Positions 22,505 to 33,559 of a stretch of DNA of 64,000 nt are shown here, piece after piece. Within the stretch, counting starts at the first letter, position 1; each line of letters begins with the position of its first letter. The notes under the pieces were generated by a model. It had not been told where the DNA came from, made no database searches, and saw only the letters and a program-made list of their open reading frames with translations. The position numbers were made by a program, and so were the translations under genes. Origin of the DNA: Typhlomys cinereus (lineage: Eukaryota; Chordata; Mammalia; Rodentia; Platacanthomyidae); NCBI GenBank assembly GCA_023101885.1, contig JALPQD010000517.1, forward strand, positions 1,066,919 to 1,130,918, given 5' to 3'.

Positions 22505-24164
22505 AGAAAGCAACTAGAAGTCAAGAAAGGTTTTACACAGAGGGATCCGATCCAGGTAATTCAATCTACTAATTGGACATATTTGGAAGGCCAGAACGAC
22601 ATGCCAGAGTTACACTTCGATAACATCAAATGAATGATTTCCAAGATTTTTTCCCTTCAACCATGTGTGTACTTCTTAAGACTTCAGACCTGAATTTGAC
22701 AATCAGATCTGAAATAATAAGGATGCTTATTCTCTGAAAAAGTAGATGCAAACTTGTGACCTTTCAAAACAGAAACAAAAGAAAGCTTCAATCAGTTTCT
22801 AAAACTGACCTTTTCAACGGTGTATTGGAGAGAAACAGACAAAATCAAGAGTGAACTAGCCTTCCAAAGTAATAAGGAGGAAAGGAACTTCTTGGCAGGG
22901 GAGAATGTGCCAGGAAATCCTACATACTTAGAGCAAGAGCATCAAGGGACAAGATAAAGATTGTAAATTAGTAAAGCATTTCTGCAGAGGCGAAAAGGAC
23001 ATTTTAGAGACATCCATTTGTTGCCATCTACAGTACAAGGCCAGAGGAAATTGCAGACAGCTAAGGAAATTGCAGGTGCTGTCCTCAGAGTTCTCCTCAG
23101 AGGTCTCCAGATAACATTACTGTGCCTCTATTCTGGAAGACCCATGTGTGAAAATCAATCAGCCGCATGCCAGGGATTCCCATCCTTTCAAAGATTTTAG
23201 AAGACATTGAGAACCGTGTGGCATGAGTCTAGCATTATATCCAAGAAACTCCCATCAAAGAGAATGCTGGACTCCAAAGGGGCATTCTACAATTTAAACA
23301 TCACAATCAGCAGCTGTTTGTTGCAAGGGTCGCACCCCACCAATGTGTGGCTCTTATCACTCACTGAAAACACTTGCCCTCCTCATGGCCCAAGCACTGT
23401 TTGCATAAAAAAGAATCTGTTATTTGAGTGACATTTCTTCGGTTATATCATCAATAACAAAACAAACAAAAACCTCTTAATAAAACACTTAAATATGAAT
23501 TAAGCCTATTCATTAGTAACTAAATAATTACATGATATATTTAAGGTTCATAAAATTTCAAGTGAAGTTTAATGTAGTGGCTCAAATGGTGTGACCAAAG
23601 GCTGATTCTTGTCTATCTTTCTACTTTCTATGGTAATAACTTTATCCCTAACCTTCAAAATGGTCAGTTTCACATTCTCCATGTAGGAGCACTAATTCCT
23701 CCATTTGCAATTCTGACTTTGCTAGTTTCTCATACCATTCCTCTCAAGGAAAGAGAAATGGAAAAAACTCACCCTACATTTTCCATTCTAAAAGTTCATC
23801 AACTGACCACGGGTTACCTGCCAATCACAGTGGCAAAAGGGTGAAATGAGCTAGTGGTCTAGCCAAGACTATTGGAACACGGAGGAGTAGATCGTGTCAA
23901 TCATTCAACAGTCGATTATTAAGAGAATGGAAGAGCAATTCCCCAGTGCAAAATTGTAATGCTATTTTTCTCTTCATTCCTTAAAACCAAAACAGAAATT
24001 TAAAAAGTATGAAATAATGGTGAATGATGATGAGACTGTAAGGGAAGTATTTTTCTGACAACTGCAGAAAATTTAAACATTTTACATATATTTCTTATAC
24101 TATTTAAAGAATTGTTAATGATTTGACTACTTTTTCCCCTTAAGTGGTACTTAATATGATTAAT
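22505..24164. other. Unassigned sequence
   Basis: No gene or recognisable repeat in this 1.65 kb. Frames of 60-74 codons at 23.0-23.4 kb show no motif. Short CAAAA runs at 23455-23475. Confidence 0.55.
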
Positions 24165-24177
24165 AAATGAGAGAAAT

Positions 24178-24447
24178 GGGGCTGGAGAGGTGGCTCAGGG
24201 GTTAAGCCTCTGCCTTGCAAGCAGAAGGTCCTGAGTTCGGATCCTAGACCCCACGTATAGACGCCAGGCGGAAGCGGGGGCGGCCTGCATTTCTGGTCCT
24301 GGTAGGGTGGAGCCTGTGAATCCTGGGGCAGAGTAAACAAGGAGGAGGTGGAGGTGTCCATGGTGGTTCCCAAATTCGTCCGTGGTTCTACACACACACA
24401 CATACATATACACACAAGCACACACGCACAATTGAATAAATAAAAAG
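24178..24447 (+). repeat. B2-superfamily SINE, young type
   Basis: Head GGGCTGGAGAGGTGGCTCAGGGG (A box) and CTGAGTTCGGATCC (B box), body GCCAGGCGGAAGCGGGGGCGG and GCAGAGTAAACAAGGAGG, CA-rich tail and AATTGAATAAATAAA end. The duplication AAATGAGAGA flanks it (24165-24174, 24448-24457). It is close in sequence to the other young copies. Confidence 0.95.
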
Positions 24448-24459
24448 AAATGAGAGAGA

Positions 24460-25599
24460 TAATTGGAAATTGACTGGAACTAGACTTTTGGGGCAAAAAA
24501 AACCCTTGAGGACCAGGGGAGATACTTTTCCATTAAGATTGAAAAAAAATAGAAAGAAAAGCAGATTGGTATGTAATAACCATGTAATAGTTCTACATTT
24601 TAATACAAGTGATTTTGTTTTCAGTGATAAAAGAAGTCCATCATCATGGACTTTGCTTTCTATGGCTTCTGCTATAACATGCTTCACTCTTAATTTTAAT
24701 ACCACACTTTGCTATACTTTTATTTTTATTTACTTTTTAAATCATATAATGTGTTCTCTCACCCAGATTATATTTTTTTGATCTGAAGAAACAACAACAA
24801 AAAAAGAGATTTCATTTTGCATTTTAAAAATTGACTGAAGGTAAATAATCATTTACTTCCACCACCATAATTTTTGTCACTTTTGCAGTAAAATGGCATT
24901 CTAGTGTTCTGAGGTTTTAATAAAATTAATAAAATTTAATAAAATTAATAAAATTAATTTTGAATAATAGCATCAAAATTAAATTTGAATAAAACATTTA
25001 TTTATTCTCATATCTATTTATAGGTAAGTAGTTCAGGATGTCTACTCACAGATGCACATTAATCTTACATTCATAATTGTATGGTGAAATGAGTGACTAT
25101 AACATAATCAAAGGCAAATGCAAAGTGAAGCTTAGCTTGAATTGAGAGCTGATCATACAGAAATCATCACTTCTACTAGTTTCTAAAAACCTGATCCTTA
25201 TATCAGCTGATTGCTTGTGATTTCTTCAACTTGTGTCTCCTGGAGAAAAGATTCACATCTTATCAATGAAGAATGATATAGGACAGCCTTCAATGTGTTT
25301 ATCTTATGGAACAGAAATAACTACTCAAATCTTTTGCCAATTGTTAATTGGGTTTTCTTCCCTTTGCAACTACTGTATGTATTTCTTTTGTCTCAAATTC
25401 TATTCCTTCATTAGTGGTTTGCAAATACCATCTTTATTGAGTGAATATGCTATTCACTTTATTGATGTTATGAATTGCAGTGAAAATGTCTTAATTTTTA
25501 TATTATCCAATTTATTAATTATTTATTTGAACTCATGTTCCTATTATCATGCACAGGAAACTATTATCTAATTCAAGTGAATGAAATTGTACTCCTGCT
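24460..25599. other. Unassigned AT-rich sequence with TAAAATTAA tandem
   Basis: A short tandem of AATAAAATT-type units lies at 24917-24962. A 112-codon plus frame at 25233-25571 is AT-biased and shows no recognised motif. It could be part of the antisense side of the L1 that follows. Confidence 0.5.
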
Positions 25600-26140
25600 T
25601 TTTTCTAAGGATAGATTAACCTACTACATTTTGGTCTATGATTGGTTTTTCTGCTAATCGCTGTGTGTTAAGAAAAGATTCCACTTCACTGTTTTATGTG
25701 CGATTCATACCCAGTGAATTGTCTTGACACCCTTGTCAAAAATTGTATTCCATTGATCTGAAAGCCTATTTTCAGAGTAATATAACACTGTCTTGATTTC
25801 TGTAGTTGTCTAAGTTTTTACATAGAGGTCTGAGTCCTCCAGCCTTGTTTTTTCAAGACTACTTTTGACTTTTCTGAGTCCTTTGTCTTTCCATATCAAT
25901 TTTAAAATTGTCTTCTCAATTTCTACAAAACAATCAACAGGGATTTGTATATAGATCATCCATGTCTTTGAATCCATAAACATGGGATGTTTTCTCATTT
26001 AGAGTTTATTTATTTTTTTCTTTATTTCAACAAAATTGTATAGCTTTCAGTATACAAGTCTCATTCTTGGTTTATTGAGATTTAAGAATTTTTCATTTTT
26101 ATATTGTATATTTTTATATATTCTTTCAAATTGTGTGTGT
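25600..26140 (-). mobile_element. LINE-1 ORF2 fragment (C-terminal part)
   Basis: The minus strand encodes an ORF2 stretch downstream of the reverse transcriptase: IQIPVDCF, EIEKTILKLIWK and, after a frame-kept LEKTRLEDSDLY, the equivalent of the LPDFKxYYKA segment (25810-25998). Antisense landmarks GTATAGCTTTCAGTATACAAGTC and TTCCATTGATCTG fit the same gene. Frameshifts are present on both sides; no 3' UTR is attached. Non-functional remnant. Confidence 0.85.
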
Positions 26141-26189
26141 TCTCTTGTTTTTTTTTTTTTTTTCATGTTTGCATGTGTGCGGACATGGG

Positions 26190-26455
26190 TGCATGGGAAC
26201 ATTTACTTGGAACAAACAACAGTTGATGTTGGTGTCTTTCTCAGTCATTCTCTACTTTATTTATTTACTTAACATCTTTAACTGAACCTGGAACTTATCA
26301 ACTGGCTAATCTAGGTAGACAGCTTGCTCTGGAGGTCCCCATCTCTGCCTCATAAACACTGGGGTTATAGATGGACAACACTTGTATGAATGTGGAAATC
26401 TGAACTTCATGCTTGCAGAGAAAGTGTTCTAACCACTGAGTCATATCCCCAGGAC
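26190..26455 (-). repeat. B4-like SINE
   Basis: The plus strand contains CCCATCTCTGCCTCATAAACACTGGGGTTATAGATGG and ends in the antisense head CTAACCACTGAGTCATATCCCCAGG. Diverged. Confidence 0.75.
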
Positions 26456-26457
26456 AG

Positions 26458-26982
26458 AAGTATATTTTTTAATGTTTTTATTCTTTGACAGTTTCATAGA
26501 TGAACACAATGAATTTAAGTCATTTTCACTCCATATTATTCAGCTCCTTTCCCCCTCTTTCTTCCATTGTCTCCTATATATTTTTTGTTTGTGTGTGGCC
26601 CAGTGGTTTTCATCAGGGTTGCATGTATTGGCATGTATCTGAGTATTTGCTGAAGAATGGATGATGAATTAGTGGTGTACTCCAAAAGAAAATAGCTCAC
26701 CTTTCGCAGTCAGCATTTTACCTCAATGGCCTCATGAGGTGTGGTGCTTCATGAGATCTCCCTCCTTCCATGATGAAGTGTTGATAGACTAAATCTTGTG
26801 CAGGTGTTTCAGAAGTTAGCACAGCTGTATTGAGCTCATGGGTGAAACAGCCCTGTCTTGTCTAGAAGATACTAATTTGGCATCATCCCTTTCCTGCCCT
26901 AAGGCTCTTATATTCTTACCACCTCATTTTCCATGATGTTCCCTGAGCCTTGGATAAGAAGTGATTCAGAAGTCCTGTTTAT
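26458..26982 (-). mobile_element. LINE-1 3' UTR, 3'-terminal part
   Basis: It begins with a T-rich stretch (the former poly(A)) and reads TGAACACAATGAATTTAAGTC, the antisense L1 terminus, through CTCATGAGGTGTGGTGCTTC to ATGTTCCCTGAGCCTTGG near 26935. It resumes at 27701 after two later insertions. Confidence 0.85.
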
Positions 26983-27275
26983 GGGCTGGAGAGATGGCTC
27001 AGGGATTAAGACTCTACTTCACAAGCAGAAGGTCCTGAGTTCAGATACCAAGTCCCACATAAAAACACCAGGTGGTACAGCACAGCCTGTACTTCTGACT
27101 CTCATGGGTGGAGGCTAGGAAATCCCAGAACAAAGCAGGAAGAAAGTAGAAGCAATGCAGAATTATTCTTGAAGTCAGCTTTGATCATCTACAGGGATAT
27201 ACAGTGCTCTCTTATACACACACACACACACACACATACACACACACACACTAAATAAATTTATTCTTTAAAAAA
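26982..27275 (+). repeat. B2-superfamily SINE, older type
   Basis: Full head (GGGCTGGAGAGATGGCTCAGGG), B box GAGTTCAGATACC, CACACA tail and an AAATAAATTTATTC end. The duplication AGAAGTYCTGTTTA (26968-26981 and 27276-27289) shows it inserted in the L1. Confidence 0.92.
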
Positions 27276-27293
27276 AGAAGTTCTGTTTAGGAC

Positions 27294-27700
27294 AGTCATA
27301 GTTAGGCACAGGTGACAGTTGAGAGTTTGAGCTCTGGGCACATTTGTGGAGAATTAGTGGTTGAGTTGGGCCCAGAACAAGCCTGCAAGAGCTGATGGGC
27401 AGGGTCCACCCTATGGTAGGTGGGATTAGGCTCTGGAATAAAATACAGAGAGCTGGTTGAGAGAGTTGGTATCCTTCTGTACACTTGGCCAGACATACTG
27501 GTCTGGCAAGTGAGGATTGTCTGTCTCTTGACCAGTATGTGGTGATGGTGTGGCCAGTTCCCTCGGCCCTGGTGTTGGTGCGTGCTCTCCCATCAAGCTG
27601 GACTGAGAACTGTAACTGGAAAAACATAAGAGAGAATAAACCCCTTGTTCCCTTAAGCCATTTGATGTTCATTTATCAGCAACCATGCAGGACTGCAACA
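27294..27700 (+). mobile_element. ERVL-MaLR solo LTR (MT-like)
   Basis: Flanked by a 5-bp duplication AGGAC (27289-27293, 27701-27705). Contains GTGTGGCCAGTTCCCTCGGCC, AGAATAAACCCCTTGTTCCC (polyadenylation signal region) and the ATTTATCAGCAACCATGCAGGACTGCAACA end. It sits in the same L1 as the neighbouring SINE. Confidence 0.88.
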
Positions 27701-28575
27701 AGGACCTAGCACTTTGTCATCATTTATTCTCTGCTCTCTGGCTAGTTGTGATTCTCTGTTACAAGGCCTTCCATTACAAAAGGATGCTTCCCTGTCAAAA
27801 GTTGAAAACTTCATTGAGCTAAATGTGTAGCGATAAATAATTTAGAATGTAATTTGATATCATGTCCACATTGTAAAATAATAGCAGTTTCTTCTTCCAT
27901 AGAACCCACGACATCCCCATACACAGTTTTAGTCTGGTTTACAGTACCAGGTATGAGTTCCCTACTCATACCTTAAATCTGACCACAGAGCAGTTGATAA
28001 CCTCCATAACATTCATACCATTATTGCACCAAAGAACATATCTTGCCAAGAATGTTGTTATTATAACTTGCAGAATTCAGTTTGATAAGACCACTGTTGG
28101 GTTTTTCCTCTTGTAACCCTGCATAGCATCTTCTGGTACTATGAAAGCTAGCCTGTAGAAAGAAACTTTCTAGACAAACTTGTTTTCTCTATGTCCTGTG
28201 ACCAATATGTATGGTATCTATAACAATGGAGTTTATCATCAGATACTATGAGTAGCTAAGAGATATGGCAAAAGCCTATATTGTTTTGGGAAGGCCTTTG
28301 AGGCCTTCCTCACCAATAATTCATTAGGAGATGCAACATACCTGGTCCAGAGAGTGTAATTTAATAATCTATGGCTTCTGGGAGGAGACTCAAACCAGTT
28401 TCTATTATTCCTTTTATTCCCTTTTGTGCACCTTTGTATAAGACACCTCCACTCTAGACTTGCATTTTCAACTTCATTTGCAGATTCATTGCTTGTATAT
28501 AGAAATCCAATTGAATTTTAAGATTGAACCTTTTTTTGAAACCTTGATTAAGTTATTCATTCACTGTAATGCATT
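27701..28575 (-). mobile_element. LINE-1 3' UTR, continued
   Basis: L1 antisense resumes directly after the LTR: CTAGTTGTGATTCTCTG, GTGTAGCGATAAATAATTTAG, ATGTCCACATTGTAAAATAATAG, GTACCAGGTATGAGTTCC, TTATTGCACC and ATGAAAGCTAGCCTGTAGA are in the order of the rodent L1 region after ORF2. The element is broken up but not rearranged. Confidence 0.85.
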
Positions 28576-28639
28576 TTGGTGAATCCTTTAAGAGTTTACA
28601 CAGAAAAACTCATATTTCCCAATTCAAACTCAATGTGCT

Positions 28640-28775
28640 ACACATTTACAAATGTGAAAGTAGAAGGAAGCATGAAGTGGGACAAGGGGGAAGGGATTGG
28701 GAGTAAAGAGTAAATGCACACAAATTCATTGTATGTATGTATAAAAGTGTCAACAAATAAAAGAAAAAAATAAAT
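28640..28775 (+). mobile_element. LINE-1 3'-terminal fragment
   Basis: Purine-rich GGGACAAGGGGGAAGGG, then ATTCATTGTATGTATGTATAAAAGTGTCAAC and an A-rich end: a 5'-truncated L1 tail in the plus orientation, within minus-strand L1 sequence. Confidence 0.75.
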
Positions 28776-28829
28776 AAGTAGCCAGTAACCTCTAGGAAAA
28801 AAGAAAAGATGTAATCAATGAAGACATTT

Positions 28830-29250
28830 TTGAGGTTTCCACTTTTTCTTTTGTCCAATGGCTCTGATTATTGAAATGCTGAGTCAAAACGTGAAAGAAT
28901 ATAGTTTTATCTTGTTCCTTATCTTAGGAAGGAAATTCAGTTTCATCCTATGCTATTTACCAGTTGCGATTTCTTTGCATATGCCTCTATTGTCTTGAGA
29001 ATCATTGCTTCTAATTCCAGTGTGTTGGAGTGGGTTTTATCTTGAGAGAATGTTGGATTTGGCAGATGGCTTGTCTACATCTATTGAAATAATCATTCTA
29101 GGAATTTGTCTATTTCCTCTAGGCTATCTAATTTGCTGGCACACTGAGGCTTATGGTATTCCTGTAGAGTTCTCATTATTTCCACAGAATCCTTAGGGAT
29201 TTCCTTCCTTTCATTTCTTATTTTGTTAGTAAGAAGTTTCTGCCTGCCCC
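28830..29250 (-). mobile_element. LINE-1 ORF2 reverse-transcriptase region, antisense
   Basis: CTACATCTATTGAAATAATCATTC, GTCTATTTCCTCTAGGCTATCTAATTTGCTGGCACAC and TCATTTCTTATTTTGTTAG are antisense landmarks of the ORF2 reverse-transcriptase domain. Likely the 5' continuation of the L1 at 26458-28575. Many breaks. Confidence 0.8.
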
Positions 29251-30005
29251 CCTCTTGGGTAAATCTCTGTCACATAACTGATCTGGACAGACGATTGGCA
29301 CATCATGCCTGGGTAGAGCTTCTGTGTCCTATGAATGGGACTTGAGTGGTGTAGGAAAGGGATCTATCATCTCACTACAATAACCTGGAGTAAAACTTCA
29401 TTGTACAGCTGAGGGAGATAAGAAAAGTCATCAGTCAATTCCTGGAAAGTAAAACACCCTTCACCTCTTGGAATTAGAGATCCTGGGGTAATTTTCCTAA
29501 CACAGAACTGTGGAGAAAAAAGCTATGGAGTACATTGTAGCTCATATGACACAGACTCTGCTGTTCTTGTTCGAATTTAGCAGTGTTTTCTTTAAGGAAT
29601 GTTTCTCCATTTTCTGTGTGCCCTTTGGAACAATACCCAGGTACTTCCAATAGTTGTAGTTTTAATTTTCTCCAGGTACATTGCTATTTGTTGAAGAAAG
29701 TATGCCTTGATTCTCATCATTCATTTTCAGATTAGAATTAGAAAATTTTTTCAGCATTAAAAGTCAAGAACATAAATAATCCAAAAAGAAAAATACCTTT
29801 GCAAAAGTGCCTGGTGGAGCCTGCTAGGAATGATTATTTATCACAGGTCATAAAATAGAGCTGTCTCTGGCCCTGTGGACAGCATTGAGCCCTGTCTTAC
29901 AACAGCAGATCTGGTAATGGCAGGTACAGATGGCAAAGCAACAGAACACTGCATGTGAAATCACTCATACATCCCTAACCCATGCTCTCCCCACCCAACC
30001 TAATA
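29251..30005. other. Unassigned sequence
   Basis: No gene or confidently recognised repeat. Confidence 0.5.
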
Positions 30006-30006
30006 C

Positions 30007-30240
30007 TCATGATATCTGATCATCAGAAAAATTGGCTTGGATTTCAAGGATGCCAAGAATCACACTAGTGACATATTGATTCATGGCTGAGCGCTGGCTG
30101 GAAAGCCTTGTCAGCATCACCTGTATTTGACCATTTAGATAGGTAGATACATGCTTTATGGGCAGTGACAGACTGTCAAGAATTCCAACAATGTCCCTAG
30201 AGCTTGTCTTCCCCCCAGAAATGTCCACTGTCTTTTTTAA
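30007..30240 (-). other. Open protein-like fragment, unrecognised
   Basis: A 74-codon frame without an ATG start ends in TGA at about 30007. Its translation (with segments GILDSLSLPIKHV, TRLSSQRSAMNQY and ILEIQANFSDDQIS) has an ordinary amino-acid composition and is not low complexity. I do not recognise it. It abuts the L1 terminus at 30240. It may be a retrocopy or exon remnant, or chance. Confidence 0.3.
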
Positions 30241-30480
30241 GGTAATATTTTCATTTATTCATTGAAAATGTCATATATGTATACAATGTATTTCGATCAT
30301 ATAGACCTGTTCCCACTCACCTAGCCCCTTCCCCCAATATATCACCCTTCCAACCCTATGTCCTTTTGCTTTGTCAATAACCAACTGAGTTCATTAGTAC
30401 TGTCCATAAATATACAATTGTGGAGCCTTTCACTGGGGCCTGAGAAACCTGCCAATATCCCTTACTCTTACTAAAGTGAT
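30240..30480 (-). mobile_element. LINE-1 3'-terminal fragment
   Basis: The plus strand reads ATACAATGTATTTCGATCATATAGACC, then CCTAGCCCCTTCCCCCAAT, the antisense of the L1 terminus and its G-rich tract. Confidence 0.75.
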
Positions 30481-31029
30481 TCTCTTTCCTCGTAACCATC
30501 AAATGCGCCCCTTTGTTGTGCCTTGAATTCCTGCTCAGTCACCTGAATGTAATCTAGGCACACTGAACAAAATATCTTCATTCTGGTTCTCCAAATCTAT
30601 AAATAACTTATGTTACATAGTAAGGAACAAACAAAGTAATGAATGCATTAGTCACAGGACCTTAAAATAATGAAATTGGGATTATGCACATGTGCTCAAC
30701 CTAACTAGTTCTTAAATGTGGAAAAAGGAGGCAGAAGAGTAGCTGTCAGACTGAGATGGGTGAATGACTCGACCAACAATGCAGATTTACAGTTAGGAAA
30801 AAGCTCAATAAATCTATTGTACAGCATGGTAAGCAGAGTGAAAACAATGTATTTTATACCTTTAAAGTGGTAATAATAGAATTAAGTAGAATTAAGTCAT
30901 CACAAAAGCCGTTTAAATAGGTAAGTGAATGCGTGTGTCAATTAGCTAAAATTAGCTATCTCAGTATGTATTCATATTTCTCAGCATATTTATGTCATAA
31001 GTACATCCAATTTTTATCTTTAAAAATAG
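30481..31029. other. Unassigned sequence
   Basis: No gene or recognised repeat is visible. Confidence 0.5.
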
Positions 31030-31032
31030 AAA

Positions 31033-31268
31033 TGGGGCTGGTAAATAGCTCAGCAGACAAAGTACCAGCTTGCAAATGAAGGCATATTCAAAATTTTGGT
31101 GAGCTGAGTTTGATCCCCAGGAGTCAACATAGTAGAAGAAGAAAAGTGATTTCTGAAAATTGTCCTCTGACCTCCACTTCTGTGCCATGTCATTCACGGG
31201 ATGTGAGATCTCTCTCTTTGTCTTTCTCTCTCTCTGAAACACACACACACACACACACAGAATAAAGT
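31033..31268 (+). repeat. RSINE1/B4-like SINE
   Basis: GGGGCTGGTAAATAGCTCAGCAG head, GAGTTTGATCCCCAGGAGTC, AATTGTCCTCTGACCTCCAC and a CT/CA tail ending AATAAAGTTTATTT. Complete but diverged. Confidence 0.85.
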
Positions 31269-31321
31269 TTATTTTTTAATTTTTAATATTTATTTGAGAT
31301 AAATCAAGAAAGAAAGATAGC

Positions 31322-31323
31322 AG

Positions 31324-31373
<50 letters not shown>

Positions 31374-31605
31374 CAGAGGGTACATGTATCCCTGTGGAGG
31401 ACCAAGGGTGACTTTGGGAATCATCCTGGATTGCCTCTACCTCCTTTTTGCTTCTCTCTGGAATTTCCTAGGCTCCGCCCACCAAGGCTGGAAGTGGAAG
31501 CTGCCGCTCTTTCTGCCTGGAGTTTTTTACATGTAACCTGGGATCCGAACTCAGGACCTTCTGCTTGTAAGGTAGCCTTAACCCCTGAGCTATCTTTCCA
31601 GCCCT
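31322..31605 (-). repeat. B2-superfamily SINE, older type, with (TG)n
   Basis: The (TG)n tract at 31326-31371 is the SINE's CA tail on the minus strand. Body GGTGACTTTGGGAATCATCCTGG and antisense head ACCTTCTGCTTGTAAGG...CTGAGCTATCTTTCCAGCCC follow. Confidence 0.92.
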
Positions 31606-31689
31606 AAAAACTAAACAATAGAAATGATTTTATCTTTGGGAGAACAAAAACAAAGGAATTGGCTTGGTTGACTCTTACTGGTTCTGAAA

Positions 31690-31905
31690 AGAAGGGGAGC
31701 CCTGGGCTCTGTCAACTGGAAAAAGCAGGGAAAGCCATTTTTCCTCCAAAGCCCAAGAAGGAACGTATCCCTTCGGGTACCCTGACTTTAGCCCAAGGAC
31801 ACTCATCCAGGATTTCTGACTTTCAGAACTAGGAGATAAGGAATGTGTTGTTTCAAGCAGCTTAGTTTTTGGTGGTTTGTAATTGCAGCAATGAAAAACA
31901 AAAAC
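31690..31905 (+). mobile_element. MLT1-like MaLR LTR 3' part
   Basis: GATTTCTGACTTTCAGAACTAGGAGATAAGG, TTTCAAGCAGCTTAGTTTTTGGTGGTTTGTAATTGCAGC is the conserved 3' end of mammalian MLT1 LTRs. The 5' part is lost or too diverged. Confidence 0.65.
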
Positions 31906-32440
31906 AAGATTCTTGAGCTCTGTGCTCTTCTGTTGAAATACCAAGAAAATACCAAGACTGGGAAGATGAGAAGCCTTCCCACAGCTAAATGTCCCACAGG
32001 CATTGGGAGCACGGATCGCTCTTTCTGTTCTGCACAAATGCATTCATCAGTGCCCAGGTCGGGTGAGATAAAAGATCCAGTCCTACTCCTGGAGAACTCA
32101 TCGGCATGTGCACCTGTGTATCTGCGTCCACTGTCTCAAAACATTTCTGTTTATCAAGCAAAATTAGCAACTTAAAAAAAAGACATTTGTACCAACACAC
32201 ATACACACTCTGCATAAATTCCAACATGATAGTTTCTCTCTTTTTTTTCTATTTCTTCTCAGACCAATGAAAACCTCTTCAAGAGTCAGCACCTACACTT
32301 GGAACTACTTAGTAACTCTTGTATTTAGTCCACCTTGTAATATCCTTAATCATCTTTACTTTCTTGTACTGAGATATTTAATGAACAGACCTTGGAAACA
32401 TTGTATTTCCTCCATACTGTAGAACGTGGTATGGGCAGAT
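31906..32440. other. Unassigned sequence
   Basis: No gene or recognised repeat is visible. Two overlapping 110-120 codon frames at 31675-32175 cover MLT1-like sequence and lack motifs. Confidence 0.5.
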
Positions 32441-32457
32441 AGAAGAACTCAAGCTGG

Positions 32458-32634
32458 GGGGCTGGAGAGGTGGCTCAGGGGTTAAGCCTCCGCCTTGCAG
32501 AAGGGAGGTCCTGCATGCCTATTCTAGACCCCACGTGTAGAAGCAGGGGGAGGGAGGGCTGTGTTTCTGGTCCTGGTAGGGTAAACAAGGAGGAGGTGGA
32601 GGCATCCATAGTGGGTCCCGAATTCACCCGTGAT

Positions 32635-32676
<42 letters not shown>

Positions 32677-32725
32677 TACACACAATTGAATAAAATAACA
32701 ATAAAAAAAGATTTAAAAAAAGAAA
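32458..32725 (+). repeat. B2-superfamily SINE, young type
   Basis: Head GGGGCTGGAGAGGTGGCTCAG, body with a small deletion after AGAAGCAGGGGG, (CA)n at 32638-32670. The 15-bp duplication AAGAACTCAARCTGG flanks it (32443-32457, 32726-32740), one mismatch. Confidence 0.95.
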
Positions 32726-32744
32726 AAGAACTCAAACTGGATCT

Positions 32745-33125
32745 GACCGAATATTTCTGCCAATTTTTTTGCTTATATTGCACTTTGATTTCCCAATCAT
32801 ACTATCTTATCTATGTTATTTAATCCAAATCATTTTCATTAACAGGGAAGATATAAGCAAAGTAGTAAGACAAGACTACATCCCTATAAATTATGTAAAT
32901 CACACTCCTGTCTATCAAATGCCTAGACGCCAATTCACTTTAGAGCACTAGCATATCATGAAAGGGAGGGGACATTTTATTCTGGTGTGACTTGGTATAA
33001 AAAGAAAAACACAATTTCTATCTTTGAATAGCCTACAGGCTGCGCTAGTACTATGTGACGCTTCTTTTATAGGATATGGCTTCTCCGTGAATGGACAGGA
33101 CATGCCATTGGAATTTATGTGATAA
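32745..33125. other. Unassigned AT-rich sequence
   Basis: No gene or recognised repeat is visible. Confidence 0.5.
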
Positions 33126-33425
33126 CATTTACATATTGCAGTACGACTGGTAGAAAGAAGGAATGCTGTGAATTTTGGGTGCCTTTCAGTTGCTGTCTGG
33201 CCACAGCTGAAGCACCAGCTAGCCTATGCCCTGTGCCGTTTCTCTGGCACAACTTCAGTGGGCGAAGCATTAGCTATGCCCAGCCCGGTGCTGAATCCCT
33301 TAGCAGTCCTGGTTCAGTTCCTTCACAGTTGCTGGTTGCTGTCGTGTCTGTAAATGTCATATTCTGGCAGGTGGCACTAAGGGAAAGTTTTCCTGGCTGA
33401 CAATAAAGTCTAGAATACCAGGCAA
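33126..33425 (+). other. GC-richer segment of unknown origin
   Basis: Two overlapping open frames (93 and 61 codons) run through a segment of balanced composition, followed by CTGACAATAAAGTC at 33401, a polyadenylation-signal-like motif. No protein was recognised. An old processed pseudogene is possible. Confidence 0.3.
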
Positions 33426-33448
33426 ACAATGTGCTGTTTTGGGTTTCT

Positions 33449-33475
33449 TCTTTTTTTTTTTTTTTTTTTTTTTTC
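33449..33475. repeat. Poly(T) tract
   Basis: A run of about 25 T. It may be the tail of a minus-strand retrocopy lying to its right; none was identified. Confidence 0.8.
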
Positions 33476-33519
33476 TGGAAAGAATTCTAACATTTCTTCC
33501 ATATTCCCAGCAGGAAGAG

Positions 33520-33544
33520 TTTTTTTTTTTTTAAAAAAAAAAAA
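33520..33544. repeat. T13-A12 palindrome
   Basis: T13 is followed at once by A12 (33533), a perfect inverted repeat able to extrude. No protein or RNA role is implied. Confidence 0.9.
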
Positions 33545-33559
33545 TTCTTTCTACTTAGT

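Noticed and set aside
24178..24260. tRNA-like sequences with A and B boxes
   Set aside because: They are SINE heads, repeated throughout the window; no cloverleaf with acceptor stem and CCA-end context supports a tRNA gene.
25233..25571. 112-codon frame with hydrophobic stretches
   Set aside because: Ile/Leu/Phe/Tyr richness follows from AT-rich composition; no recognised membrane protein.
31326..31371. Cys/Val repeat frames over TG tracts (also at 40489, 49687, 54889)
   Set aside because: Translations of CA/TG microsatellites at SINE tails.
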